64,000 nucleotides of DNA, taken from positions 2,108,001 through 2,172,000 of the forward strand of contig AP026073.1 in assembly GCA_024349765.1 (NCBI GenBank), in the 5' to 3' direction. Below the pieces are notes generated by a model. The model did not search any database. It saw only the letters and a program-made list of their open reading frames with translations, and was not told the origin of the DNA. The position numbers and the translations under genes were made by a program. Below, one piece after another: positions 7,420 to 16,536 of the stretch; position 1 is the stretch's first letter, and the number at the start of each line of letters is the position of its first letter. Source of the stretch: Streptomyces nigrescens. GTDB lineage: Bacteria; Actinomycetota; Actinomycetes; Streptomycetales; Streptomycetaceae.

Positions 7420-9750
7420 TCATGCCGGGGCATCCTCCGCGGCCGGCACGCTCTGCTGCCCGAGCAGCGTCCGCAGCCGGGTGGTCCGCTCCTTGACGGG
7501 CAGCTCGGCGACCGCACGGGCCAGCGCCTGATCGGCGCCCTGCACCACCGACAGATGCCGCTCACCGCGGCCGAAGGCCGTGTAGACCCAGGCGCGGGTC
7601 AGCCCGCCCGTGGCGTCCCCGGGCACCACGACCACCGCGGCCGGCCAGCGCATCCCGGCCGCCTGATGGGCGGTGAGCGCCCAGCCGTGCCGGACCGCGC
7701 CGCCGACCCGCTCGCGCGGCACCACGACGGCGGTCCCCGCGCAGTCCAGATGCAGCCCCGCGGCGTCGGCGCCGGTGACCGTGCCGGGCAGCGTACGGCC
7801 GGGGGCCGGGGCGTAGGCCACGCGGTCGCCGGGGTCGAAGCCGCCGAACCGGCCGGGGCCGGGGTTGAGCCGCTCCTTGAGCGCGGCGTTCAGCGCCCGG
7901 GTGCCGGCCGCGCCGCCGTGTCCGACCGTGATGACCTGGGTGTCCTCCGGCGGGACGCCCAGCGCCCGGGGCACGGAGTCGGCGACCAGCTGGACGGCGC
8001 GGTGCACCGCCTCGCCGGCGTCCCGCACCGGGACGATCACCACCTCCTTGCCGGGCGCCTCGACCTGGCTCAGCTCACCGATGTCGATGCCGGACACCAG
8101 CTCGCCGATCGGGCCGAAGTCCGGGGTGCGGGACGCGACCTGGGGGCAGAAACGGGCCGCGAGGACGTCGGCGAAGAGGCGGCCGGGTCCGGCGGACCAC
8201 AGGACGCCGGGATCGCCGCTGAGCACCAGCCGCGTCCCGTCGGTCAGCGACTCGACGAGCAGGGCCGCGGTCTCCAGATCCAGCTGCGGGGCGTCCAGCA
8301 CCACCAGCAGATCCAGCGCGAGGGCGCCGTCCGCGTCCCGGCCGGGGCCCTCCTGCCCGGACAGCAGCCCGGCGACCGTCACCGCCGCCCCCGACCCCGC
8401 GGAACCGGCCTCCGGGCCCGCCTCGGGGGCGAGTGCGGCGAGGTCGGCGGCCAGCCGGCCGCGGCCGCTGTCGCTGTGGGTGGCGCCGAAGGCCCGCAGG
8501 CCCAGCGCACGGGCCGCGGCGATCAGCGCGGCGGGCTCGGCGCGGGCCGCCTCGGCGCCCGTGTGCGCCACCAGGCCGCTGTGCGCGGCGGCACGGATCA
8601 GCTCCGCGGCCGACGGCGACGGCGCGGCGGCGGCCGCCGCCTCCCAGTCGGCGGCGGAGGGACGGACCGGCGCCACCGGGATGTCACCGTCCTCCGGTGC
8701 GACGTCGTCCGCCCGCCCGTCGGCGTCCGCGGAGCCGGAGCCGGACTCGGCGTCCGCCGCACCGGATGCGGTGTCCGCGGCACCGGAGTCCGGGACCGGC
8801 TCGAAGGTGTTGAGCAGCCGGGCCAGGCCGTCGGCGACGCTCTCCTCGGCCATGGCCCAGCGGTCCAGGCCCAGCAGGATCCGGACCGGCCGCTCCTCCT
8901 CGTCCTCGTCCGCCGCGGGCCGGGCCCGGCCCGGTTCCTCGATCGCGTCCTGGAAGACCAGCACGGCGCCCTCGGCGATGGCGCTCTGCAGGGCCTCGTC
9001 GGGGTCGGGCACCTGGCGCTGCGCGAGCGCGTCGCGCAGCGCGCCGGCCTCCAGCGCGGAGTGCCCCGCGACCGCGGCCTGCTCCAGCAGCCAGCCGACC
9101 AGCGCCTGGCCGCGGCGCTCGTCGCCCGGGCCGGTTGCGCCGCCGAGCAGCGCCCGCGCGAAGCCGTCGGCCTGCTCGGGCCGCACGCCCGGCACCCCGA
9201 GCAGCTGCCAGGGATCCTCGCGCAGGACCTCCGCGGCCCGCTCCCCGAGCACTTCGGCGGTCCGCTCCGCGAGGGTCTCGGGGGCTCCGCCCGCCCGCAG
9301 GACCTGACGTACGCCGTCGAGGCCGGGTGCGGGGGCCGGGAGAGGGGCGGCCGGGGCGGCGGCCGGGCCGCCCACGGGCGGGGCGGGCGGTGCGGCCGGT
9401 GCGGGGGCGCGGTGCGCGGGGGCCGGCTCCGGGGGCGGGCCCGCCGGTCCGCCCCCGGGTGCGGGGCCGGCGGGCGCCGGGGCCGCCTTGGCGGGTGCGG
9501 CCGGCCTGGCGGGGCGCGGGGCGTCGGCGAAGAACGACGCGGCCGAGCGCTCGCCGCTCTCCACGGCCCGGACGGCCGCCGCCAGCGCCGCCGCGGTGGC
9601 CTTGCCGGCCGGGGGCGCCGCGGCCGGCGCCTGGCTCACCGTCGCGCCCGGGTCCGCCGCCGGCGCCCCCTCGGGCGTGGGGGCCTCCGCGGCCCCGGGT
9701 GCGGCCTCCTGCCCGGGCGGTGTGTCGCCGGCGGGGCGGTCGGTGCTCAC
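7420..9750 (-). CDS. RecD2-like helix-hairpin-helix protein with degenerate helicase domain
   Basis: A 776-residue protein. Residues 1 to about 150 are Pro/Ala-rich low complexity. Next comes a helix-hairpin-helix segment (about 170-205, LLGVPGVRPEQADGFARALL), as in RecD2. A region then follows with the layout of a superfamily 1 helicase. Its Walker A loop is absent: HTGAEAARAEPAAL stands near residue 395 where GPGTGKT is expected. Walker B is altered to LVVLDAPQLD (near 485) instead of VVDEAS. SGDPGVLWSAGPG, LTAHQAAGM and VYTAFGRGERHL still match motifs III, V and VI. It therefore probably binds DNA or protein without ATP-driven unwinding. The GTG start overlaps the stop of the upstream aldo/keto reductase gene (GTGA), indicating translational coupling. 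Confidence 0.8.
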   Translation of the reverse strand: MSTDRPAGDTPPGQEAAPGAAEAPTPEGAPAADPGATVSQAPAAAPPAGKATAAALAAAVRAVESGERSAASFFADAPRPARPAAPAKAAPAPAGPAPGGGPAGPPPEPAPAHRAPAPAAPPAPPVGGPAAAPAAPLPAPAPGLDGVRQVLRAGGAPETLAERTAEVLGERAAEVLREDPWQLLGVPGVRPEQADGFARALLGGATGPGDERRGQALVGWLLEQAAVAGHSALEAGALRDALAQRQVPDPDEALQSAIAEGAVLVFQDAIEEPGRARPAADEDEEERPVRILLGLDRWAMAEESVADGLARLLNTFEPVPDSGAADTASGAADAESGSGSADADGRADDVAPEDGDIPVAPVRPSAADWEAAAAAAPSPSAAELIRAAAHSGLVAHTGAEAARAEPAALIAAARALGLRAFGATHSDSGRGRLAADLAALAPEAGPEAGSAGSGAAVTVAGLLSGQEGPGRDADGALALDLLVVLDAPQLDLETAALLVESLTDGTRLVLSGDPGVLWSAGPGRLFADVLAARFCPQVASRTPDFGPIGELVSGIDIGELSQVEAPGKEVVIVPVRDAGEAVHRAVQLVADSVPRALGVPPEDTQVITVGHGGAAGTRALNAALKERLNPGPGRFGGFDPGDRVAYAPAPGRTLPGTVTGADAAGLHLDCAGTAVVVPRERVGGAVRHGWALTAHQAAGMRWPAAVVVVPGDATGGLTRAWVYTAFGRGERHLSVVQGADQALARAVAELPVKERTTRLRTLLGQQSVPAAEDAPA

Positions 9751-10730
9751 AGCGTGCTCCAGTCGTGATCGGGGTAGTGGTGCACCGGAGCCGACACATC
9801 GTCCAGCGCCCGGCGGATCTCGTCAGGAAGACTAAGGGCCTCCACTGACAACGCCGCTCTGAGCTGCTGTGCCGTGCGGGCGCCCAGGACCGGCGCGGTC
9901 ACCCCCGGACGGTCCCGGAGCCACGAGAGGGCGACCTGGAGCGGGGTGACGGCCAGTCCGTCGGCGGCGGTGGTGACGGCCTCGACGACCCGGCCCGCCG
10001 TCTCGTCGAGATACGGCGCGACGAACGCCGCCAGGTGCTCCGAGGCACCGCGCGAGTCGGCCGGGGTCGCATGGCGGTACTTCCCGGTCAGCACGCCCCG
10101 GCCCAGTGGTGAGGACGGCAGGACGCCCATCCCGAGGTCGAGCGCCGCGGGCAGCACCTCGCGCTCGATGCCGCGCTGCAGGAGGGAGTACTCCATCTGG
10201 GTGCTCGCCAGGCGGTTGCGCACCCCGGGCGCCGCGAGCTGCCAGGTGGCGGCCTTGGCCAGCTGCCAGCCGGAGAAGTTCGACAGGCCCACATAGCGCG
10301 CCCGGCCGCTGGTGACCGCGAGGTCGAGCGCCTGGAGGGTCTCCTCCAACGGCGTGTGCGGGTCGAAGGCGTGGAGCTGCCACAGGTCGACGTACTCGGT
10401 GCCCAGCCGTCCCAGGGAGGCGTCGAGGGCGGCGAGGAGATGGCGCCGGGAGCAGTCCACCCGGCGGTCGGCCTCCAGCACGCTGCCGGCCTTCGTCGCG
10501 ATCACCAGGTCCTCGCGCGGAACCAGCCCCTCCATCAGCCGGCCGAGGAGGTACTCGGCACCGCCGTCGGCATAGATGTCGGCGGTGTCGACGAGCGTGC
10601 CGCCGGCCTCCCAGAACGTCTTGAGCTGGTCGGCGGCTTCCTGCTCGCCCGTGTCGCGGGCCCAGTTCAGGGTGCCGAGCCCGAGCCGGGACACGCGAAG
10701 GCCCGTTCGGCCGAGGTGCCTTTGCTCCAT
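9747..10730 (-). CDS. Aldo/keto reductase
   Basis: A 327-residue NADP-dependent oxidoreductase starting MEQRHLGRTGLRVSRLGLGT. The catalytic tetrad is visible: Asp/Tyr in VDTADIYADG, Lys in VIATKAG and His in LWQLHAFD. It belongs to the AKR group of general carbonyl reductases (YghZ/IolS-like). The substrate is unknown. I chose the ATG at 10728-10730 because the preceding in-frame codons do not resemble the family. The downstream helix-hairpin-helix gene overlaps it by four bases. Confidence 0.9.
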   Translation of the reverse strand: MEQRHLGRTGLRVSRLGLGTLNWARDTGEQEAADQLKTFWEAGGTLVDTADIYADGGAEYLLGRLMEGLVPREDLVIATKAGSVLEADRRVDCSRRHLLAALDASLGRLGTEYVDLWQLHAFDPHTPLEETLQALDLAVTSGRARYVGLSNFSGWQLAKAATWQLAAPGVRNRLASTQMEYSLLQRGIEREVLPAALDLGMGVLPSSPLGRGVLTGKYRHATPADSRGASEHLAAFVAPYLDETAGRVVEAVTTAADGLAVTPLQVALSWLRDRPGVTAPVLGARTAQQLRAALSVEALSLPDEIRRALDDVSAPVHHYPDHDWSTL

Positions 10731-10857
10731 GGGCCCTGAGAGTACGCGCCGGGCGCCGGGAACAGGGGACCTGTGGACAACCCGTCGGTGACGCCCGGCG
10801 GGGGTGCGCGCTACAGTCCCCGGAGCAGCGACGTTACTGATCGGTAAGGGGAGCGGC

Positions 10858-11913
10858 ATGAGGCTTGGCATCAACCTCGGCTACTGGGGCGCCGGGATGG
10901 ACTCCGACAATCTCGTGGTGGCGCAGGAGGCCGACCGCCTCGGCTACTCCGTCTGCTGGGCCGCCGAGGCGTACGGATCCGACGCCGCCACCGTGCTCTC
11001 CTGGGTCGCCGCCCAGACCGAGCGCATCGACATCGGCTCCGCCATCTTCCAGATCCCGGCGCGGACGCCCGCCATGACCGCGATGACGGCCGCCACCCTG
11101 GACTCGCTCTCCGGCGGCCGGTTCCGCCTCGGTCTCGGCGTCTCGGGCCCGCAGGTCTCCGAGGGCTGGTACGGCGTCAAGTTCGACAAGCCGCTGGCCC
11201 GCACCCGCGAGTACGTCGAGATCGTCCGCAGGGCGATGAGCCGCGAGCGGCTGTCCTACGAGGGCGAGCACTGGACGCTGCCGCTGCCCGGCGGCCCGGG
11301 CAAGCCGCTGAAGCTCACCGTCCACCCGCAGCGCCCGCACATCCCGCTCTACATCGCCGCGATCGGCCCCAAGAACCTGACGCAGACCGGCGAGATCGCC
11401 GACGGCGCCCTGCTGATCTTCCCCGCCGCCGAGAACCTGGAGGAGACCGCGGTCGCCCACCTCCGGGCCGGCCGGGAGAAGGCCGGCAAGACCCTGGACG
11501 GCTTCGACATCTGTCCGACGCTGCCGCTGGCCGTCGGCGCCGACAAGGACGTCAGCGCGCTGGCCGACATGTTCCGCCCGTACACGGCGCTCTACGTCGG
11601 CGGCATGGGCAGCCGCAAGCAGAACTTCTACAACCAGGCGGCCCGGCGGATGGGCTACGAGAAGGAAGCCGCCGAGATCCAGGACAAGTACCTGTCCGGC
11701 GACAAGGAGGGCGCCGCCGCGGCGGTCCCGGAGAAGCTGATCGACCAGACCACGCTGCTCGGCTCGGTCGAGCGGATCGCCGACCGGATGCGGGCCTACG
11801 CGGAGGCCGGGGTGACCACGCTGACGCTGTCCCCGGCGGGCTTCGGACTGGAGGACCGGCTGGCCTCGCTGCGGGCCGGAACGGAGGCCCTGGAGCGCGC
11901 CGGGCTGGCATGA
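10858..11913 (+). CDS. LLM-class F420-dependent oxidoreductase
   Basis: A 351-residue flavin-type TIM barrel starting MRLGINLGYWGAGMDSDN. The segments EADRLGYSVCWAAEAYGSDA, IFQIPARTPAMTAMTAATLD and GRFRLGLGVSGPQ are the typical F420-binding and barrel signatures of the luciferase-like family. It probably uses coenzyme F420 to oxidise or reduce a small molecule, as in many actinobacterial members. The start ATG 10858 follows AAGGGGAGC. A terminator begins inside its stop codon. Confidence 0.88.
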   Translation: MRLGINLGYWGAGMDSDNLVVAQEADRLGYSVCWAAEAYGSDAATVLSWVAAQTERIDIGSAIFQIPARTPAMTAMTAATLDSLSGGRFRLGLGVSGPQVSEGWYGVKFDKPLARTREYVEIVRRAMSRERLSYEGEHWTLPLPGGPGKPLKLTVHPQRPHIPLYIAAIGPKNLTQTGEIADGALLIFPAAENLEETAVAHLRAGREKAGKTLDGFDICPTLPLAVGADKDVSALADMFRPYTALYVGGMGSRKQNFYNQAARRMGYEKEAAEIQDKYLSGDKEGAAAAVPEKLIDQTTLLGSVERIADRMRAYAEAGVTTLTLSPAGFGLEDRLASLRAGTEALERAGLA

Positions 11914-11944
11914 GCGCCGCCGGGCGAACGGACCGGCGGCGCTC
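11912..11944 (+). terminator. Terminator overlapping the LLM oxidoreductase stop codon
   Basis: GAGCGCCGCCGG (11912-11923) pairs perfectly with CCGGCGGCGCTC (11933-11944) around a nine-base loop, beginning at the second base of the TGA. No T run follows. Confidence 0.65.
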
Positions 11945-12228
11945 AGCGAGAGGCGCCCGGTGAAACGCCCGGTAGCGACCGGCGAAGGGCCCGGCGCCGG
12001 GGCAGCCGGACCTCGGGCCTATCCGGGAGCCTGCGGCCGTGGTGGGGGCTCGGGGGATCTTCCCCGCCACGGCCGTCGCGCTGCACAACGCCGGTACGGG
12101 CGGCCGGGTTACGCCCCGCCACCCGGCCGCGCCTCGTCCGAACGGGCGAACGGGCGCCCCGCCCGGTTGCCGCGTCCGGAACGCCCGCTTTGACTGTTCG
12201 CGGGTGTGTCCGTTCGGAGGTGACGCAG
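11945..12228. other. Intergenic stretch before the ferritin-like gene
   Basis: GC-rich sequence between the LLM terminator and the ferritin-like gene. Short open frames occur in it but none has a family resemblance or ribosome binding site. TTGACT at 12189-12194 resembles a -35 element, but no convincing -10 follows. I see no RNA gene or repeat here. Confidence 0.5.
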
Positions 12229-13017
12229 ATGCTCTCGGCCCGGAGCCTGTTCCAGGAGATCGTCGACGACGACGAGGCCTACCGTCTGTTCTGCTCCATA
12301 GCGGCGAGCGGTGAGGCCCAGGGCGGCTGGGAGAACGGCCGGATCGCCGCACTGCTGCCCGAGTCGCTGCGCGATCTGGCACCCAAGGTCGCCCGGCACG
12401 GCGCCGACGAGGACAAGCACGGCCGGATCTTCCGGGCCCTGCTGCGCAAGCGCGGGCTGACCCCCACCGACGTCCCCGCGGCCACCGACTACACCATGCT
12501 CCTGGAACGGCGGGGCATCGGCCTGGCGCACGACAAGCTGCGCCGTGACGAGCCGCTCGGCGAGCTCGACATCATCACCTACCTCGCCCACAGCCGGGTC
12601 ACCGAACAGCGCGCCGCCGACCAGATGGCCACGCTCGCCAGGCATTTCGGCGACCACCCCGAGGTGGGCAAGGCGATCCGGATGATCTCGAACGACGAGA
12701 GCAACCACCTCGCCTACTGCCACGAGGAACTGCTCCGCCTCGCCCGGGCCGGACACGGGCGGACCATCCAGCGGGCCCTCCACGAATGCGCGCACGCCGA
12801 GATCGCCGTCCACCGGGACGTCAGCCTGGCCGTGATGGACCGCATGGGCCGCATCCTGAAGTGGCCGAGGGGCAAGTCCGCGGCGCTCACCGCCGGCATC
12901 GCGGCGGTGTACGGCTACGAGCGGCTGGGGGGCTGGCGGCGGATGGTCAGCCTCACGATGCCCGAGCGGCGGAACGCGCTGGGCGGCCCGGCCACCTCCG
13001 CCCCGGAGTTCGCGTGA
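12229..13017 (+). CDS. Ferritin-like diiron-fold protein
   Basis: A 262-residue four-helix protein. Carboxylate and histidine pairs typical of ferritin-like folds are seen in HGADEDKHGRIF (near residue 50), HSRVTEQRAADQM (near 120) and SNDESNHLAYCHEELL (near 155). Members include rubrerythrin-like and hydroxylase-like enzymes; which one applies is unknown. The start ATG 12229 sits behind CGGAGG (12215-12220); an in-frame GTG at 12220 overlaps that site and is less likely. A 16-base tandem duplication covers its stop codon. Confidence 0.75.
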   Translation: MLSARSLFQEIVDDDEAYRLFCSIAASGEAQGGWENGRIAALLPESLRDLAPKVARHGADEDKHGRIFRALLRKRGLTPTDVPAATDYTMLLERRGIGLAHDKLRRDEPLGELDIITYLAHSRVTEQRAADQMATLARHFGDHPEVGKAIRMISNDESNHLAYCHEELLRLARAGHGRTIQRALHECAHAEIAVHRDVSLAVMDRMGRILKWPRGKSAALTAGIAAVYGYERLGGWRRMVSLTMPERRNALGGPATSAPEFA

Positions 13018-13034
13018 GCCGGAGTTCGCGTGAG
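13003..13034. repeat. Exact 16-bp tandem duplication over a stop codon
   Basis: CCGGAGTTCGCGTGAG is present at 13003-13018 and again at 13019-13034. The first copy encodes the last residues PEFA and the TGA of the ferritin-like protein; the second copy lies after the stop. Confidence 0.9.
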
Positions 13035-13066
13035 GACGCCGCCGAGGGTGCTTCCGCGCCGGGCCC

Positions 13067-14062
13067 TCAGAGCCAGCCGCGGCGCTTGAAGAGCCGGTAG
13101 AGCGACACCTCGATGAGGACCATCACCACGAGCACCCCCGGGTAGCCCCACTGCCACCTCAGCTCCGGCATGTTCTCGAAGTTCATGCCGTAGACCCCGG
13201 CGATCAGGGTGGGGACGGCCGCCAGCGCCGCCCAGGCCGAGATCTTGCGCATGTCGTCGTTCTGCCGGACGCCCATCTGTGCCAGATGGGCGGCGAGAAT
13301 GTCCGAAAGCAACCGGTCCAGGCTGTCCACCGACTCATTCGCGCGGGTGAGGTGGTCGTCGACGTCGCGGAAGAACGGCCGGGCGTGATCGTGCACGAAC
13401 GGCACTCCCGGGTTCTGCAACCGGGCCATCGGCTCCGCCAGCGGGCCGGTCGCCCGTCGGAACTCCATCACCTCGCGCTTGAACGCGTAGATCTGCGCGG
13501 CGGTGTTCCGGGTGTCCCGGCCACGGACCGGAGCGAACACCTCCGCCTCCAACTCCTCCATGTCCAGGGCGAGTTCTGCGGCCACCTCGATGTAGTGGTC
13601 GACCACCGCGTCGCTGACCGCGTAGAGCACCGCGCCCGGCCCGTGCCGCAGGATCTCCGGATGCTCCTCCAGCCGGCGCCGCACCGCCGCCAGCGGGCTG
13701 GCCTCGCCGTGCCGGACGGTCACCACGAACGAGTCCCCCACGAAGACCATCAGCTCCGACGCGGTCACCGTGTCGGCCCGGGTGTCGTACGTGACCGGCT
13801 TCAGCACCAGGAACAGCGAGTCGTCGTAGACCTCCAGCTTGGGCCGCTGGTGCGCCTTGAGCGCGTCCTCGACGGCCAGCGGGTGCAGCGCGAACTCGCT
13901 GGTCACGCGGTCGAACTCCTCCCGCGTCGGCTCGTACATCCCCAGCCAGAGGAAGGAGTGCCCCTCCGCCCGCGCCGCCGTCAGGGCGCCGGAGAAGTCG
14001 GCCGCGCAGTCCCTGCGGCGGCCCTCCCGGTAGATGGCGCAGTCCACGATCACACCAGGCAT
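13067..14062 (-). CDS. corA: CorA-family magnesium/divalent cation channel
   Basis: A 331-residue membrane protein with the large cytoplasmic N-terminal domain of CorA (1 to about 270). It carries the signature YGMNFENMPE (Gly-Met-Asn at 292-294), with a transmembrane segment on each side (about 275-291 and 306-324), and ends in a basic tail. CorA pentamers carry Mg2+ (also Co2+ or Ni2+) inward. The start is ATG at 14060-14062. The gene is divergent from the phosphatase gene, with 59 bases between the two starts. Confidence 0.92.
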   Translation of the reverse strand: MPGVIVDCAIYREGRRRDCAADFSGALTAARAEGHSFLWLGMYEPTREEFDRVTSEFALHPLAVEDALKAHQRPKLEVYDDSLFLVLKPVTYDTRADTVTASELMVFVGDSFVVTVRHGEASPLAAVRRRLEEHPEILRHGPGAVLYAVSDAVVDHYIEVAAELALDMEELEAEVFAPVRGRDTRNTAAQIYAFKREVMEFRRATGPLAEPMARLQNPGVPFVHDHARPFFRDVDDHLTRANESVDSLDRLLSDILAAHLAQMGVRQNDDMRKISAWAALAAVPTLIAGVYGMNFENMPELRWQWGYPGVLVVMVLIEVSLYRLFKRRGWL

Positions 14063-14121
14063 TCTCGCGCGTCCCCGGGACCCCTGCCAGGAAGCGGTAC
14101 CCGGAACGTAGGGTGGCGGGC

Positions 14122-14820
14122 ATGCCCACGCTGATCCTGGTGCGGCACGGCCGCTCCACCGCCAACACCGCCGGAGTGCTCGCCGGGCGGGCGCCCGGCG
14201 TCGCCCTCGACGAGCACGGCGCGGCCCAGTCCGCCGCGCTCCCCGCGCGGCTGGCGCGGGTACCGCTCGCCGCCCTCGTCTCCAGCCCCCTGCAGCGCTG
14301 CCGGGAGACCATGGCGCCCCTGCTGGCGGCCCGGCCCGGGCTCACCCTGCACATCGAGGACCGGATCAGCGAGTGCGACTACGGCGACTGGTCGGGCCGC
14401 AAGCTGGCCGAGCTGACCGACGAGCCGCTGATGGAGGCCGTCCAGCAGCACCCGTCCTCGGTCGCCTTCCCCGGGGGCGAGTCGATGCGGGCCATGCAGG
14501 CCCGCGCGGTCGACGCGGTCCGCGACTGGAACGCCCGCGTCGAGCAGACCCTCGGCGCCGAGGCCACCTACGCCATGTGCTCGCACGGCGACATCATCAA
14601 GTCCCTGGTCGCCGACGCGCTCGGCATGCACCTCGACCTCTTCCAGCGGATCTCGGTCGAGCCCTGCTCCCTCACCGTGATCCGCTACACCCGGCTGCGC
14701 CCCTACCTCGTACGCCTCGGGGACACCGGCGACTTCGCCTCGCTGGTGCCCCGGGACGACGGCGGCAGCCCGGCGGCGGACCGGGACGCGGCCATCGGCG
14801 GTGGTGCGGGCGCAGGGTGA
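14122..14820 (+). CDS. Histidine phosphatase family protein (MSMEG_4193 type)
   Basis: A 232-residue phosphoglycerate-mutase-like phosphatase. LILVRHGRSTANTAG carries the RHG catalytic histidine, SSPLQRCRETM is the second phosphate pocket, and CSHGDIIKSLVADALG holds the second histidine. The family is limited to actinobacteria and is regularly next to the DUF3090 and SCO1664-family genes, as here. The physiological substrate is unknown. TAGGGT (14109-14114) ends seven bases before the ATG and there is no ribosome binding site, so the mRNA is probably leaderless. Confidence 0.88.
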   Translation: MPTLILVRHGRSTANTAGVLAGRAPGVALDEHGAAQSAALPARLARVPLAALVSSPLQRCRETMAPLLAARPGLTLHIEDRISECDYGDWSGRKLAELTDEPLMEAVQQHPSSVAFPGGESMRAMQARAVDAVRDWNARVEQTLGAEATYAMCSHGDIIKSLVADALGMHLDLFQRISVEPCSLTVIRYTRLRPYLVRLGDTGDFASLVPRDDGGSPAADRDAAIGGGAGAG

Positions 14821-14927
14821 TCAGTCGGCGCAGTAGGGTGGTGCGACGGCGCTGCCCGCCGCCCCTGCGGTCCGCAGGACCCGCAGCGACCGCAGTGACC
14901 CCGCAGTCGAGCAATCGGAGCAGGACG

Positions 14928-15518
14928 TTGTCCCGTCAGGTGTTCTTCTACGACGTACCGGATCGCTTCGTCGCCGGTACGGTCGGGCTGCCTGGCCGCC
15001 GTAGCTTCTACCTCCAGGCCACCGCGGCCGGCCGGACCACCAGCGTCGCCCTGGAGAAGACCCAGGTCGCGGCGCTCGCCGAGCGGATCGACGAGCTGCT
15101 GGACGAGGTCGTCCGGCGCAGCGGCGGCAACGCCCCGGTCCCTGCCGTCTCGCCCGCCGAGCTCACCGACACCGCCCCGCTGGAGATGCCCGTCGAGGAG
15201 GAGTTCCGGGTCGGCACGATGGCGCTGGCCTGGGACGGCGAGGACGAGCGGATGATCGTCGAGGCCCAGGCGCTGGTGGAACTGGAGGCGGACAGCGAGG
15301 AGGACCTCGCGGACGCCGAGGAACGGCTGCTCCAGGACGACGAGAACGGCCCGCCGATGCTGCGGGTGCGCCTGACCGGGACGATGGCCAGGGCGTTCGC
15401 CAAGCGGGCCCTGGAGGTCGTGAACGCCGGCCGCCCGCCGTGCCCGCTGTGCAGCCTGCCGCTCGACCCGGAGGGACACGTATGTCCGCGCCAGAACGGA
15501 TACCGGCGGGGCGCCTGA
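14928..15518 (+). CDS. DUF3090 family protein
   Basis: A 196-residue protein beginning with the family signature SRQVFFYDVPDRFVAGTVGLPG. A C-terminal Cys-rich finger is visible: [19 protein letters not shown] (CxxC...C), possibly a zinc-binding knuckle. The function is unknown. The start is the rare TTG at 14928, with GGAGCAGG upstream; the match to the family N-terminus decides it. It is the middle gene of the conserved set phosphatase - DUF3090 - SCO1664 family, and its 3' end overlaps the next gene by 37 bases. Confidence 0.88.
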   Translation: MSRQVFFYDVPDRFVAGTVGLPGRRSFYLQATAAGRTTSVALEKTQVAALAERIDELLDEVVRRSGGNAPVPAVSPAELTDTAPLEMPVEEEFRVGTMALAWDGEDERMIVEAQALVELEADSEEDLADAEERLLQDDENGPPMLRVRLTGTMARAFAKRALEVVNAGRPPCPLCSLPLDPEGHVCPRQNGYRRGA

Positions 15519-16405
15519 GCGCCATGGAGCCCGCCGTCGAACCGGCCGGGCAGCTGCCCGGCCCCACCGGACCGCAGGACCCGCCGGTAGTGGCGGAGCC
15601 CGCCGGCGGGCTGACGGACTCCTTCCTCACCGAAGGCGAGCTGACCGTGCGCGGCCGCATCCGGGAGGCGTCCAACGCCGTGCTCTACTGCACGGTCACC
15701 CACGACGGCCGCACCGCCTCGTGCGTCTACAAGCCCGTCGCCGGGGAGCGCCCGCTGTGGGACTTCCCCGACGGCACGCTCGCCCAGCGCGAGGTCGCCG
15801 CGTACGAGATCTCCCGCGCCTGCGGCTGGGACCTGATCCCGCCGACCGTGCTGCGCGACGGCCCCTACGGCACCGGCATGGTCCAGGAGTGGATCGACCC
15901 GCCGGAGAGCAGCGACGAGGTGCCCGAACTGCTGGCGCTGGTGGAGGACGCCGAGCCCGGGCCCGGCTGGAAGGCGGTCGGCTTCGCCGAGCTCGGGGAG
16001 GGCCGCACCGCGCTGCTGGTGCACGCCGACCACCCGCGGCTGCGGCGGCTCGCGGTCCTCGACGCGGTGATCAACAACGGTGACCGCAAGGGCGGCCATC
16101 TGCTGCCCGGCGCCGACGGCGAGTTCTTCGCCATCGACCACGGCGTGACCTTCCACACCGAGGACAAGCTGCGCACGCTGCTGTGGGGCTGGGCGGGCGA
16201 GCCGCTGACCGAGGAGGCGCAGGAGGTGCTGCGGGGGCTCGGGGACGCCCTGGCGGACTCCGCGCCGCTCGCCGCCCGACTGGCCGAACTGCTCACGGCC
16301 GCCGAGATCGACGCGCTGCGGGCGCGGGTGGCCGGGCTGCTGGAGGGCGGCCGGCACCCCGAGCCGAGCGGGGAGTGGCCCGCCATCCCCTGGCCGCCGG
16401 TCTGA
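15482..16405 (+). CDS. SCO1664 family protein (PI3/4-kinase-like fold)
   Basis: A 307-residue protein of the actinobacterial SCO1664 family. The core has a nucleotide-pocket-like lysine ([14 protein letters not shown]), a catalytic-loop-like [14 protein letters not shown] (D/N arrangement) and a metal-binding-like FAIDHGVTF. These resemble phosphatidylinositol-kinase-type and HipA-type kinases. A phosphotransfer role is inferred; the substrate is unknown. ATG 15482 has GGAGGG seven bases upstream, although it overlaps the DUF3090 coding region. An internal ATG at 15524 is the alternative. The pairing with a phosphatase gene suggests a linked modification system. Confidence 0.82.
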   Translation: MSAPERIPAGRLSAMEPAVEPAGQLPGPTGPQDPPVVAEPAGGLTDSFLTEGELTVRGRIREASNAVLYCTVTHDGRTASCVYKPVAGERPLWDFPDGTLAQREVAAYEISRACGWDLIPPTVLRDGPYGTGMVQEWIDPPESSDEVPELLALVEDAEPGPGWKAVGFAELGEGRTALLVHADHPRLRRLAVLDAVINNGDRKGGHLLPGADGEFFAIDHGVTFHTEDKLRTLLWGWAGEPLTEEAQEVLRGLGDALADSAPLAARLAELLTAAEIDALRARVAGLLEGGRHPEPSGEWPAIPWPPV

Positions 16406-16536
16406 GCCCGCCCGGGACCCCTTCCGGACCGCTGAGGCGCGTATGCACGTCCGGCCGCGAACCGCAAGACCGCCTTTCCGGCCAAGACCCCTGGTCCGGT
16501 TCGTATGCGGAACATGCATCCGGTTACGCTCATGGC

